A DNA stretch of 64,000 nucleotides from CALANV01 sp036381615 (GTDB lineage Bacteria > Pseudomonadota > Alphaproteobacteria > CACIAM-22H2). Location: positions 123,089 to 187,088 of the forward strand of contig DASVCL010000066.1 of assembly GCA_036381615.1 (NCBI GenBank). The letters run 5' to 3'. Below are positions 8,008-16,940 of this stretch, piece by piece. Every line of letters starts with the position of its first letter. Positions within the stretch are counted from its first letter, which is position 1. The notes beneath the pieces were generated by a model, which did not search any database, was not told where the DNA came from, and saw only the letters and a program-made list of their open reading frames with translations. A program made the translations under genes and the position numbers.

Positions 8008-10059
8008 ATGATGCCGCCCACCACTTTGGCCCGGGGTTATGCCGGGGATGAGACCCTGAACGGTCTGCTACGCCGCGCGGGCGCCCGTTACGACGCGGCC
8101 GGCGTACGGGCCCTGTTGGCCGGCGTGCTGGCCGCCCCGCCGGGGCTCGATCCGGATGCGTGGCTCGATCTGGTGACAGTGGATCCGGACCCCGAGCTAC
8201 GATCGCAACTCCAGGCGCTGAAGGCCGAGATGGCGGCGGCTTACGACGACGGCCTGCAGGCGCCGTGGGAAGCCCGGCGGTTGGCGGAATTTCGCGCGCA
8301 GCTCGCCCGCATGGGACTTTCGGGGTTCATCCTGCCGCGCGGCGACGAACACCAGGGCGAATATGTGCCGCCGCGGGCCGAGCGGCTGGCCTGGCTTACC
8401 GGCTTCACCGGTTCGGCCGGCATGGCAATCATTCTTGCGGACCGTGCGGCCATCTTCGTCGACGGCCGCTATACGCTGCAGGTTCGTCAGCAGGTCGATA
8501 CCACCCTGTTCGCCCCCCAGCATCTGATCGAGACGCCGCCGCACGAATGGTTGCGGACGAACGTCCCGAGCGGAGCACGGATCGGCTTCGATCCCTGGCT
8601 GCACACGCCGGACGGAGTCGAGAAGCTCAGGGCCGCGGCAAACCGGGTGGGTGCCGAACTTATACCCGTCGAGTCCAATCCGGTGGATCTGGTCTGGACC
8701 AATCAGCCGCCGGCGCCGCTGGGGCCGGTTCGCCCGCACGAAATTCGCTTCTCCGGCCGCTCGTCCGCCGACAAGCGTGGCGAGATTGCCGGCAAGCTCA
8801 AGGCCGAAGGCTTTGCCGCCGCGGTTCTCACCGCGCCGGACTCGATCGCTTGGCTCCTCAACATCCGCGGCGCCGACGTGCCGCATACGCCGCTGCCCTT
8901 ATCCTTCGCAATCCTTCACGCCGACGGCGGCGTCGATCTGTTCATCGATCCGCGCAAGCTGGTACCCGGCCTGATCCAGCATCTCGGGAACGAGGTGCGC
9001 GTCGTTGCCCCCGACGCGTTCGGCAAGGCGCTCGACGAGCTTGCTGGGGCGAAGGCGCGCGTCCTTCTCGACCAGGCGACGGCGTCGGTGTGGATTGCCG
9101 AGCGTCTGCAACGCGGCGGCGCCGAAGTGACTCGCGGACAGGACCCGTGCACGCTGCCGAAATCGTGCAAGAACCCGATCGAGCTCGAAAACGCCCGGGC
9201 CGCGCATGTACGTGACGGCGCCGCATTGAGCCGCTTCCTTGCCTGGCTCGCGGTCGAGGGACCGAAGGGCGTGCTGACCGAGCTCGACGCAGCGGCGCAT
9301 CTGCAGGAACTGCGCCGGCAGGGCGAGCATTTCCGCGACACAAGTTTCACGACGATCTCTGGCGCCGGCGCGAATGGGGCGATCGTGCACTACCGCGCGA
9401 CCGCGGCGACCAACGCCCGCATCGCCCCAGATATGCTCTACCTCGTCGACTCTGGCGCGCAATACCTGGACGGGACGACCGACGTCACGCGGACGGTCGC
9501 GATCGGCACGCCGTCACCCGAACAGCGCGATCGCTTCACGCGCGTGCTCAAGGGCCACATCGCGCTCGCGACCGCGCGCTTCCCCGTGGGAACCACGGGG
9601 TCGCAGCTCGATGCGCTCGCCCGCATGGCCCTGTGGCAGGCGGGCCTCGACTACGATCATGGTACCGGGCACGGCGTGGGCAGCTATCTGTCGGTACACG
9701 AGGGGCCGCAGCGCATTTCAAAGGCGCCGAACACCGTGGCGCTGCAGCCCGGGATGATCATCTCGAACGAGCCCGGCTACTACAAGGCAGGCGAGTATGG
9801 GATCCGCATCGAGAATCTCGTCGCGGTGTGCGAAGTCAAGACACCCGAAGGCGGCGAGCGGTCCATGCTCGGATTCGAAACGTTGACCCTTGCACCGATT
9901 GATCGCGCCCTCGTCGAGCCCGCACTGCTCGCGCCGGTCGAACTCGCTTGGCTCAACGATTATCATGCGCGCGTCTATCGCACCCTCGCGCCGCTCCTCG
10001 ATGCGGAAACGGCACGTTGGCTCGAGGACGCAACGCGCCCGATCGAATGCCGGGCGTAA
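8008..10059 (+). CDS. Xaa-Pro aminopeptidase (aminopeptidase P, XPNPEP1-type)
   Basis: A 683-residue M24B metallopeptidase that removes N-terminal residues before proline. The dinuclear metal ligands are visible as D481, D492, H555, E588 and E602. Their spacing (11, 63, 33, 14) follows the three-domain human XPNPEP1 type rather than the shorter E. coli PepP, in which the two Glu are 23 apart. Residues 95-220 and 230-390 form two creatinase-like N-terminal domains (LPRGDEHQGEY, GFTGSAGMA). The first about 75 residues are an extra leader relative to the family. The ATGs at 8008/8011 follow AGGAG very closely; ATG 8230 would give a family-length protein but lacks a ribosome site. The gene is alone on its transcript as far as can be seen. 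Confidence 0.94.
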   Translation: MMPPTTLARGYAGDETLNGLLRRAGARYDAAGVRALLAGVLAAPPGLDPDAWLDLVTVDPDPELRSQLQALKAEMAAAYDDGLQAPWEARRLAEFRAQLARMGLSGFILPRGDEHQGEYVPPRAERLAWLTGFTGSAGMAIILADRAAIFVDGRYTLQVRQQVDTTLFAPQHLIETPPHEWLRTNVPSGARIGFDPWLHTPDGVEKLRAAANRVGAELIPVESNPVDLVWTNQPPAPLGPVRPHEIRFSGRSSADKRGEIAGKLKAEGFAAAVLTAPDSIAWLLNIRGADVPHTPLPLSFAILHADGGVDLFIDPRKLVPGLIQHLGNEVRVVAPDAFGKALDELAGAKARVLLDQATASVWIAERLQRGGAEVTRGQDPCTLPKSCKNPIELENARAAHVRDGAALSRFLAWLAVEGPKGVLTELDAAAHLQELRRQGEHFRDTSFTTISGAGANGAIVHYRATAATNARIAPDMLYLVDSGAQYLDGTTDVTRTVAIGTPSPEQRDRFTRVLKGHIALATARFPVGTTGSQLDALARMALWQAGLDYDHGTGHGVGSYLSVHEGPQRISKAPNTVALQPGMIISNEPGYYKAGEYGIRIENLVAVCEVKTPEGGERSMLGFETLTLAPIDRALVEPALLAPVELAWLNDYHARVYRTLAPLLDAETARWLEDATRPIECRA

Positions 10060-10070
10060 AAGCCGTCGAT

Positions 10071-10391
10071 TCAGAAATTTGCGACAAACGAATAACGCTC
10101 GGCCGGATTTGCGATCGCGAACCGGTGGATGTCGAGGCACATCTCGATGAAGCCCTCGTCGTAATCGAACGAGAAGCCGTTGGCGAAAATCCGCAACTGC
10201 TCGATATCCTTCATCGTCAGCACGAGATGCGGCGCCTGGCCGTCCGCCGCGGGTTCGAGCCGGCCCAGTTGGAAGAACTCGACGATATCCTCGAGCAGAT
10301 AGTCGCCGCCCGTGAACGCGTGCACGAGTGTCGCTCGGCCATCCCTGTCGAGCGCAAACACGCCGTCCGCCATGACCGGATCTTCCGACAT
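10071..10391 (-). CDS. Conserved-looking protein of unknown function
   Basis: A 106-residue acidic, soluble protein beginning MSEDPVMADGVFALDRDG. No known domain is recognised. The segment FTGGDYLLEDIVEFFQLG and an aromatic-rich end (GFSFDYDEGFIEMCLDIHRF) look like a folded alpha/beta domain rather than a shadow frame, and codon use fits the neighbours. The in-frame extension up to 10592 is low-complexity, so ATG 10391 is preferred; its ribosome site (GGGTGA) is weak. It is convergent with the aminopeptidase gene, 11 bp apart. Confidence 0.6.
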   Translation of the reverse strand: MSEDPVMADGVFALDRDGRATLVHAFTGGDYLLEDIVEFFQLGRLEPAADGQAPHLVLTMKDIEQLRIFANGFSFDYDEGFIEMCLDIHRFAIANPAERYSFVANF

Positions 10392-10631
10392 TGCAATCAC
10401 CCGTCGTATACTTAGGGTAAGCATAGGCGTCGTCCCGGGGCAATTCGGACGATCCGTGACATTACCTTGGCGAGTAGGCACCGCGCCCGTCGGCGTCGTT
10501 TCGCGACCTGAATATCCGGCGTAAGAGTAAAGGACGGCTGACGACTGCGTCAGCCGCAACGTCGCTGCGTCCGCTACGGCGGTCGCAAACATGGCCCAGG
10601 AGCGAAGCAGCAGCCGGACAACCGATCCGCG

Positions 10632-11420
10632 ATGATACCGATCCGTCGATCTATCGCGATCCTGATCGCGGCTTTGGGTCTGCCATTGGCAGGATGTCTG
10701 CAGACTCCGGCCGTGTCATCGCCTTCCGGCATCGATTCGACGGTCGAACGGACGGCGGAGGCAGACTATCGCCTGGCGCTTCGCTACATGGACGGTAACG
10801 GCGTCGACGCGGACGAGTACCAGGCGGTACGACTACTTATGCGTGCGGCCGGTGCGGGGCACGCAGAGGCGCAATTCGAGCTTGGCCGGGCTTACGCCTT
10901 GGGGCGCGGCGTGCAGCGGGAGCCTGCCTGGGCCGTGCTCTGGTATGGGCGCGCCGCCGAACAAGGCCATGTCGAAGCACAATACCGGCTCGGCCTGGCG
11001 TATGCGATCGGGGAGGGCATCGCGCCAGACCTGATCGAATCCTACAAATGGTTGACGATTGCCGGGGCTTCGGGACACGAGCGCGCCGCCAGAAGCCGCG
11101 TGGCGCTCGCCGGGCGCATGATCCGCGAGGAAATGTTGCCTGCTGAGCGCGCTGCGGCCCGTTGGGCGCCGCCGCGCGGCACGACCGATCCGGACCAGCC
11201 CCTGGTCCGATTCGTTCAATTTGCGCTTACCGAACTCGGCTATGATGCAGGCGGCATCGACGGCGTACTCGGCCGCCGAACCCGCACGGCAATCGCGGCG
11301 TTTGCCCGACGCAAAGGCTTGCGCGTCAACGTTGCCGCCGACAATCCGATCACGACCGAACTGGTCCTCCACCTTCGGCAGAACCTGCGTGAGCTGGCGA
11401 CTGCGGCCGTGGACGGATAG
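10632..11420 (+). CDS. Lipoprotein with Sel1 repeats and peptidoglycan-binding domain
   Basis: A 262-residue protein with a type II signal peptide: hydrophobic residues 7-20, then the lipobox LAGC with Cys22. Residues about 45-165 carry Sel1-like repeats (GHAEAQFELGRAYALGRGV and GHVEAQYRLGLAYAIGEGI), helical pairs that mediate protein contacts. Residues 196-250 match the peptidoglycan-binding type 1 fold (LTELGYDAGGIDGVLGRRT, then AIAAFARRKGL). This suggests an envelope scaffold that contacts peptidoglycan; no enzyme motif is seen. The next 330 bp carry no gene, only two hairpins. Confidence 0.85.
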   Translation: MIPIRRSIAILIAALGLPLAGCLQTPAVSSPSGIDSTVERTAEADYRLALRYMDGNGVDADEYQAVRLLMRAAGAGHAEAQFELGRAYALGRGVQREPAWAVLWYGRAAEQGHVEAQYRLGLAYAIGEGIAPDLIESYKWLTIAGASGHERAARSRVALAGRMIREEMLPAERAAARWAPPRGTTDPDQPLVRFVQFALTELGYDAGGIDGVLGRRTRTAIAAFARRKGLRVNVAADNPITTELVLHLRQNLRELATAAVDG

Positions 11421-11452
11421 GGCTGCCGGCTGAGCGCGTACCCGAAAGAGAA

Positions 11453-11487
11453 AAGGCGCGGCCCGAAGGTGGGGCGAGCCGCGCCTT
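11453..11487. terminator. GC-rich hairpin after Sel1 lipoprotein gene
   Basis: A perfect 10-bp stem, AAGGCGCGGC with GCCGCGCCTT, with a 15-nt loop, lies 33 bp after the stop of the Sel1 lipoprotein gene. There is no T run on the plus strand; an A-rich run on the left side would read as a U-rich tail for minus-strand transcripts. It may terminate transcripts from either side. Confidence 0.5.
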
Positions 11488-11645
11488 GAACCGAGAAGAG
11501 TAGGAGGGAGGCTGACTCCGCCGAACTCTCTCGCGCATCGGATGTGGGCGGGGTGCGGCCGATCCAATGCGGCACAAAGCGCACCGCGGTGCCAATGTGC
11601 AAGGGTAAGTTTCTGCCGTCGGGCTCAATAGGCCAAGAGATCGTT

Positions 11646-11676
11646 CTGTGACGGAAATTCCCCGTTTCGGTCACAG
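11646..11676. terminator. Second inverted repeat between two lipoprotein genes
   Basis: The arms CTGTGACGGAAA and TTTCGGTCACAG (one mismatch) have a 7-nt loop, 77 bp downstream of the minus-strand small lipoprotein gene. It could be that gene's terminator or an operator. The rest of 11421-11752 shows no convincing gene: frames on both strands there are short, Arg/Pro-rich and run through the hairpins. Confidence 0.4.
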
Positions 11677-11752
11677 CCCATACGAGTGGGGTAGCAGGCG
11701 GGCGCAACCGATCAGGCGTCGGCGGATGGACCTCGGCTGCGGCTTTGGCTGC

Positions 11753-11980
11753 TCAGCGGACGACGATAACCACCGAAAACAGGCTCAGGATGCCGCCTAC
11801 GACAGCAGCACCGATACCGACCGCCTCCCCTATACGTACCGGAGAGGACCGCTGACCTTCGGCAGGCGCCGTGGCTTCCGCCGCCGGAGGCTCCGATGCG
11901 GATCGCGGCGCTGGTGCGGTCGCACAGCCCGCGACGGTTGCGGCTACGAAAAGGCAGGCGAAACGGCGGTGCCGACGCAT
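11753..11980 (-). CDS. Small lipoprotein with C-terminal hydrophobic segment
   Basis: A 75-residue protein with a signal peptide and lipobox (VAGC, Cys19) and a Pro/Ala/Glu-rich linker (about 23-50). The C-terminal hydrophobic stretch (VGIGAAVVGGILSLFSVVIVV) could re-enter or span the membrane. Function is unknown. It lies 85 bp after the start side of the ligA end and may be expressed with the recN-ligA unit or alone. The combination of lipobox and hydrophobic tail makes it a credible gene despite its size. Confidence 0.62.
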   Translation of the reverse strand: MRRHRRFACLFVAATVAGCATAPAPRSASEPPAAEATAPAEGQRSSPVRIGEAVGIGAAVVGGILSLFSVVIVVR

Positions 11981-12065
11981 GCCTGCGAGTCAAGCGCAAG
12001 CGCTCTGCTGGATCAAAACTCCATTCGGGGAAGGGAATCGTTTTCGATCGGCCGCCGGCCCGGGC

Positions 12066-14159
12066 TCAGCCGTTCCCGATCAGCTTCAGCCAATCCTGTT
12101 CGGAAAGTGTCCGGACGCCGAGCGCCCTGGCCTTTGTCGCCTTCGAGCCCGGATCACTGCCGACCACGACATAGTCCGTTTTCTTCGACACGGACTCGGT
12201 GACATTGCAACCCAGCGCCTCGGCGCGCGCCTTCGCTTCCGCCCGCGTCATGGTCTCGAGCGTCCCCGTGAAGACGACGGTCTTGCCGGCGACCGGCGAA
12301 TTCGCCGCGCGTGCCTGCACGGTCAGCTCTTCGACATCGATCTCGCGTTCGAGGTCGTCGAGCATCTCACGGTTATGCGGCTCGGCGAAGAAGGCGCGAA
12401 TGTCGGCGGCCACCGATGGCCCGATCTGGCTGATCGCATCCAGTTCGTGCGCTGCATCGCCGTCGGGATCCTTCGCCGCCTCCTCCATGGCACGCCGCCA
12501 TTGCGCAAGGCTGCGGTAATGACGTGCAAGAAGCCTGGCCGTCGCCTCGCCGACCTGACGGATGCCGAGGGCGAAAATGAAACGGTCGAGAGAAATTCGG
12601 CGGCGCAACTCGATCGCGTTGAGCAGGCGTTCGACCGACCGCTTGCCCCAGCCTTCGCGCGCTTCGATCGCAGCCGCGTGGTGACTCAGGCGGAAGATGT
12701 CACCGGGGGTGCGAATGAGACCATCGCGATGGAAGGCTTCGATATGTTTTTCGCCGAGTCCCTCGATATCGAAGGCGTTGCGGGACACGAAGTGCCGTAG
12801 CCGCTCGGTCGCCTGGGCTGAACAGATCAGTCCGCCGGTGCAACGTCGGGCCGCCTCCCCATCGATCCGCACGGCCTGGGAGCCGCAAACGGGGCAGTGA
12901 TCGGGAAAACGGAACGGCTCCGCGTTCTTCGGCCGTTCCGAGATCACAACACCGACGATCTGAGGAATGACATCGCCCGCGCGCTGCACGATCACGGTGT
13001 CGCCGATGCGGACGTCCTTCCGCTTGATCTCGTCCTCGTTGTGCAGCGTCGCGCGAGAGACGACCACGCCGCCCACGGTCACGGGCTCCAGTTCCGCGAC
13101 GGGTGTCAGGACGCCGGTCCGGCCGACCTGGATCGTGATGGCCTTCAGCACCGTGCGCGCCTGCTCGGCCGGGAACTTGTGTGCGATCGCCCAGCGCGGT
13201 GCGCGGCTGACGGTGCCGAGGCGCTCTTGCCAGTCGAACCGGTTCACCTTGTAGACCACGCCATCGATGTCGTAGCGCAGGCCGGCGCGGTGATCGCCGA
13301 TTTCGCGATATACGGCCAACGCCATATCGACATCGGCGCAAAGCTTCGCCAGCGGGTTGACAGGGAAGCCCCAGTCGCGCAGCTGCCCGAGCAGCTCCCA
13401 ATGGCTCCGCGCCACCGTCTCGCTGACCTGCCCAAGCGCATATGCGAAGAAACACAGCGGACGAGTCGCCGTGATCGAGGGGTCGAGCTGGCGCAACGAT
13501 CCGGCCGCGGCGTTGCGGGGATTCGCGAACAGCGGCTCGCCGGCGGCAGCGCGGCGCTCGTTCAGGCGCAGGAAGTCGCTGCGCTGCATGTAGATCTCGC
13601 CCCGCACTTCGAGAACGGTCGGAATCCGTCGCCCCTTTATGTAAGCGGGGATCTGCTCGACGGTCTTGAGATTTGCGGTGACGTCTTCACCGACCTCGCC
13701 GTCGCCGCGTGTGGCGCCCTGGACGAACTTTCCGTTCTCATAGCGCAGCGAAATCGACAATCCGTCGATCTTCGGCTCGGCGACCAGTTCGATCGGAGAG
13801 TCCGCCTTCAGACCGAGGAACCGGCGGATGCGGTCGGCGAACCCGCGAACGTCTTCTTCGGTAAACGCGTTGTCGAGCGACAGCATCGGCAACGCATGAC
13901 GTACCTTGCTGAAGGCCGTGGTTGGGGCCGCGCCAACCCGCAACGAGGGGCTGTCAGGCCGGACAAGATCCGGAAACCTCGCCTCGATCGCCGAGTTGCG
14001 CTGGCGAAGCGCATCGTATTCGGCGTCGGAAATCTCCGGCGCGTCCTTCTGGTAATAGAGCCGATCGTGACGTGCGATCTCCGCCGCGAGCCGCGCCAGT
14101 TCTACCTCTGCCTGCTCGCGCGTCAATTCCTCGACCGGAATCTGGGCTGCTTTCTTCAC
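12066..14159 (-). CDS. ligA: NAD+-dependent DNA ligase LigA
   Basis: A 697-residue NAD+-dependent ligase that seals nicks in replication and repair. The adenylated lysine is K130 in EPKIDGL. An N-terminal Ia domain binds NMN (HDRLYYQKDAPEISDAEYD). A Cys4 zinc finger (CPVCGSQAVR, then CTGGLICSAQ), helix-hairpin-helix repeats and a C-terminal BRCT domain (VVFTGTLETMTRAEA) follow. The GTG start at 14159 overlaps the recN TGA by 4 nt (GTGA), which fixes the start because the upstream extension is Arg-rich nonsense. Translation is thus coupled to recN. Confidence 0.97.
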   Translation of the reverse strand: MKKAAQIPVEELTREQAEVELARLAAEIARHDRLYYQKDAPEISDAEYDALRQRNSAIEARFPDLVRPDSPSLRVGAAPTTAFSKVRHALPMLSLDNAFTEEDVRGFADRIRRFLGLKADSPIELVAEPKIDGLSISLRYENGKFVQGATRGDGEVGEDVTANLKTVEQIPAYIKGRRIPTVLEVRGEIYMQRSDFLRLNERRAAAGEPLFANPRNAAAGSLRQLDPSITATRPLCFFAYALGQVSETVARSHWELLGQLRDWGFPVNPLAKLCADVDMALAVYREIGDHRAGLRYDIDGVVYKVNRFDWQERLGTVSRAPRWAIAHKFPAEQARTVLKAITIQVGRTGVLTPVAELEPVTVGGVVVSRATLHNEDEIKRKDVRIGDTVIVQRAGDVIPQIVGVVISERPKNAEPFRFPDHCPVCGSQAVRIDGEAARRCTGGLICSAQATERLRHFVSRNAFDIEGLGEKHIEAFHRDGLIRTPGDIFRLSHHAAAIEAREGWGKRSVERLLNAIELRRRISLDRFIFALGIRQVGEATARLLARHYRSLAQWRRAMEEAAKDPDGDAAHELDAISQIGPSVAADIRAFFAEPHNREMLDDLEREIDVEELTVQARAANSPVAGKTVVFTGTLETMTRAEAKARAEALGCNVTESVSKKTDYVVVGSDPGSKATKARALGVRTLSEQDWLKLIGNG

Positions 14160-15871
14160 GCGCGTACGACCTTTTTCCGGCTTGAGACGGTGCCGCCGCC
14201 TTCGGCGGCGTCGCCACGCAGGAGACTGTCCGCCGCGGCGCGCGCGGCCGCGGTGACCGAAGCACCCGACAGCATTCGGGCGATTTCCTCGCGGCGCGCT
14301 TCCGGATCGAGCGCAGTGACGGTCGTCACGGTTGCGTTGCCGCGGGACGACTTTGCGACGTGCCAATGGTGTCCGCCACGTGCGGCGACCTGCGGCGAGT
14401 GCGTCACGACCAGCACCTGCACATCGCGCGCGAGCCGAGCAAGGCGGTCGCCCACCGCCGCCGCGGCGGCACCGCCGATGCCGGAATCGACCTCGTCGAA
14501 GATCAGCGTCGGCGCCGAAGCGGAGCGGGCGAGCACGACCTTCAGCGCGAGCATGAAGCGCGCAAGCTCGCCACCCGAAGCAATGCGGTCGAGCGGACCT
14601 GGGTCGGTCCCGGGGTTGGTTGCGACTTCGAAAATGACGCGGTCGATGCCTTCAGGTCCCCAGGCGCTTTCCGCGAGTGGCTCGATACGGGTGCGGAAGC
14701 GGGCCTTTTCGAGCTTGAGGGGTGGCAACTCACGTGCAATGGCACGATCAAGCCGTTCGGCAGCCGCCTTGCGCGCCTGGCTCAGATTCTCGGCGGCAGC
14801 GACATAGGCGTCGCGCGCGTCCGCCGTGACCTTGGCCAGCTTGGCGAGATGACCTTCGCGGTCATCGATGGCGGACAGGCGCCGGGCGATATCGGCGCGA
14901 AGAGAGGGGAGTGCGTCGACCTCCACACGATGCTTTCGCGCGAGCGCCCGCAGTGCGAACAATCGCTCCTCCGCGCGTTCGAGCGCCCGCGGGTCGAGAT
15001 CGAGCGAGGCGCCGACGTGCTGGATCTGCGCGATCGCCTCGACGACCTCGGCGGTCGCACGGTCAAGCGACGCGACTGCGCCGTCGAGGCGTCCGGCCAT
15101 CTGCGCTGCGACGCGTTCCAGATGCCGCGCCGCCGTACGGAGGGCGGCCTCGACACCTTTGTGTGCATTGAGCTCGGACAGCGCGGCATTGAGGGCATCG
15201 ATGACCTTCTCGCGCGCACCGAGGAGTGCTCGCTGCGATGCCAGTTCGGCCTCCTCGCCCGGTTTCGGGTCGAGTGCATCGATCTCGTCGAGCGCGTGGC
15301 GCAGAAACTCCACGTCCTGTGCGCTCCGCGCCGCCTCTTCGCGCGCCGCGAGTTCGGCGTCGTTTGCGGCACGCCATGCCGCATACAGTTCACCGACTTT
15401 TCGTGCATCTGCCGTCAGGCCGCCGAACGCATCGAGCGCTGCCCGATGGGTCGCGCTATCGAGCAGACCCTGATTTTCGAACTGGCCGTGAATTTCGACC
15501 AGCAGCCCACCGATCTGGCGCAGAAGGCCGACCGATGCCGGCTGGTCGTTTATGAAGGCACGGCTTCGTCCGTCCGCCGTCAGCGTGCGACGCAGGATGA
15601 TCGGCCCTTCCGCTTCGAATCCATGTTCGGCAAGCAGCATTCGGGCGGCATGCCTGGGCCCGGGTTCGAAACTTGCGGTGACTGTCGCCACCGCGGCACC
15701 CTTGCGGATGAGGCCTGTGTCGGCCCTCGCGCCAAGCGCAAGGCCGAGCGCATCGAGCAGAATCGACTTGCCCGCGCCCGTCTCACCGGTCAGCACCGAA
15801 AGGCCGCTCTCGAAGCTCAAGTCGAGACGGTCGATCAGCACAATGTCACGGATGGCAAGACCCTGAAGCAT
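14156..15871 (-). CDS. recN: DNA repair protein RecN
   Basis: A 571-residue SMC-like ATPase of double-strand-break repair. The Walker A GETGAGKS is at 29-36; the long central region (about 150-370) is helical coiled coil; the C-terminal head has GGELARFMLALK (signature) and TLIFDEVDSGIGG (Walker B). The family N-terminus (LAIRDIVLIDRLDLSF) indicates the ATG at 15871; a TTG at 15886 is also in frame. No LexA box was found in the 240 bp before it. That stretch (15872-16114) holds no gene, only a GC palindrome. Confidence 0.96.
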   Translation of the reverse strand: MLQGLAIRDIVLIDRLDLSFESGLSVLTGETGAGKSILLDALGLALGARADTGLIRKGAAVATVTASFEPGPRHAARMLLAEHGFEAEGPIILRRTLTADGRSRAFINDQPASVGLLRQIGGLLVEIHGQFENQGLLDSATHRAALDAFGGLTADARKVGELYAAWRAANDAELAAREEAARSAQDVEFLRHALDEIDALDPKPGEEAELASQRALLGAREKVIDALNAALSELNAHKGVEAALRTAARHLERVAAQMAGRLDGAVASLDRATAEVVEAIAQIQHVGASLDLDPRALERAEERLFALRALARKHRVEVDALPSLRADIARRLSAIDDREGHLAKLAKVTADARDAYVAAAENLSQARKAAAERLDRAIARELPPLKLEKARFRTRIEPLAESAWGPEGIDRVIFEVATNPGTDPGPLDRIASGGELARFMLALKVVLARSASAPTLIFDEVDSGIGGAAAAAVGDRLARLARDVQVLVVTHSPQVAARGGHHWHVAKSSRGNATVTTVTALDPEARREEIARMLSGASVTAAARAAADSLLRGDAAEGGGTVSSRKKVVRA

Positions 15872-15993
15872 CGGGCGATTCGGCAAGACTCGGAGCTAGT
15901 CGACTTTATACACCAGCCAGCACGAGTTTGAACCTGGGCGCAAGAACCCATCGGCGCAGCCGTCGGCAATCATGACGGGGGCTTGTCGTCGCG

Positions 15994-16007
15994 CCCCGGC
16001 GCCGGGG
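15994..16007. repeat. 14-bp GC palindrome in the bamD-recN gap
   Basis: CCCCGGCGCCGGGG is a perfect self-complementary sequence within an imperfect longer stem (15988-16012). It lies 108 bp after the bamD stop and 123 bp before the recN start. It may act as a weak transcription-stop hairpin separating bamD from recN; there is no T run. Confidence 0.35.
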
Positions 16008-16114
16008 GCGACACGCGGGATGCGATGATTCGTTCGGGCACCGTTCAGCCTGCCGGCCCATATGGGAATCCATGTTGGCCGGAGGTCTCTCCGCGTGGGC
16101 TGCCGCCGCAGCGG

Positions 16115-16927
16115 CTAGAAGATCGAACGCCAGGCGCGTGCGAGGAAACCTGGTTGCTCGGTGTCGGGCAGCTTGCCCGTTTCGACGAGCGAATAGGTGT
16201 CGTTGTACCACTCGCTGCCCGGGAAATTGTGTCCGAGGACGGCAGCAACCTTGCGCGCTTCCTCGGTAAGGCCAAGCGCCAGATAGCATTCGACGAGACG
16301 ATGCAGTGCTTCGGGCACGTGGCTCGTGGTCTGATACTTGTCAACGACGAGCTTGAACCGATTTATGGCGCCAATGTAGTGGCCGCGCTTCAAATAGAAG
16401 CGGCCGACCTCCATTTCCTTGCCGGCAAGGTGGTCATAGGTCAGGTCGATCTTGAGCCTGGCGTCGCGTGCATAGGCCGTTTCAGGGAAGCGCCGGACGA
16501 CCTCCTCAAGCGCCCGAAGCGCGAGTTCGGTCATCTTCGCGTCGCGTTGAACGTCCGAGATCTGCTCGTAATAGCACAACGCCTTCAGGTAGTACGCGTA
16601 CGGGGCGTCCCGATTGGATGGATGCAGCTGAATGAAGCGGTCGAGTGCGACGATCGCGTCGTCGTAGCGGTTGTTCTGGTAGTACGCGTAGGCGGCCATC
16701 AGCTGCGCCTTGGTGGCCCAGACGGAATAGGGGTGCTGCCGCTCGACTTCGTCGAATTCCTTGGCCGCGGTCATGTAGCGCTGGTCGAGCAGGGCGTCGA
16801 TGGCGCTGTTGTAGATGTCCTCGACGGGGCGCTCGACATACTCCTCTTTCTTGGTCGAACAGGCCGTCAGCATGGCGGCGAGGGCCGCAACGCAAGAGAG
16901 AGAGCGGAAGGAAACGGACGCGTTCAT
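16115..16927 (-). CDS. bamD: Outer membrane assembly lipoprotein BamD
   Basis: A 270-residue lipoprotein of the BAM complex, which folds beta-barrels into the outer membrane. The signal peptide ends in LTAC (Cys23). It is followed by five TPR-like repeats: AIDALLDQRYMTAAKEFDEV, then VWATKAQLMAAYAYYQNNRY, YYLKALCYYEQI, YARDARLKIDLTYDHLAGKE and LHRLVECYLALGL. The order lpxC-lipoprotein-bamD-recN is common in alphaproteobacteria. A TATATT box lies just upstream of the ATG and no Shine-Dalgarno is visible. Confidence 0.96.
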   Translation of the reverse strand: MNASVSFRSLSCVAALAAMLTACSTKKEEYVERPVEDIYNSAIDALLDQRYMTAAKEFDEVERQHPYSVWATKAQLMAAYAYYQNNRYDDAIVALDRFIQLHPSNRDAPYAYYLKALCYYEQISDVQRDAKMTELALRALEEVVRRFPETAYARDARLKIDLTYDHLAGKEMEVGRFYLKRGHYIGAINRFKLVVDKYQTTSHVPEALHRLVECYLALGLTEEARKVAAVLGHNFPGSEWYNDTYSLVETGKLPDTEQPGFLARAWRSIF

Positions 16928-16934
16928 GCCGCGG

Positions 16935-16940
16935 AATATA
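16935..16940 (-). promoter_or_regulatory. Putative -10 element of bamD promoter
   Basis: TATATT on the minus strand ends 7 nt before the bamD ATG. ATGACA lies 15 nt further upstream and resembles a -35 box with short spacing. A start from here would give a leaderless or nearly leaderless bamD mRNA. Confidence 0.3.

Noticed and set aside
11240..11707. Minus-strand open frame of 155 codons
   Set aside because: It runs through both hairpins and the end of the Sel1 gene and reads as Arg/Ser/Pro-rich noise without a ribosome site.
12897..14807. Long plus-strand open frame across ligA and recN
   Set aside because: It crosses the junction of two well-supported minus-strand genes and its sequence is low-complexity.
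15655..15675. GGTTCGAAAC motif resembling a tRNA T-loop
   Set aside because: It lies inside recN and no cloverleaf arms surround it.
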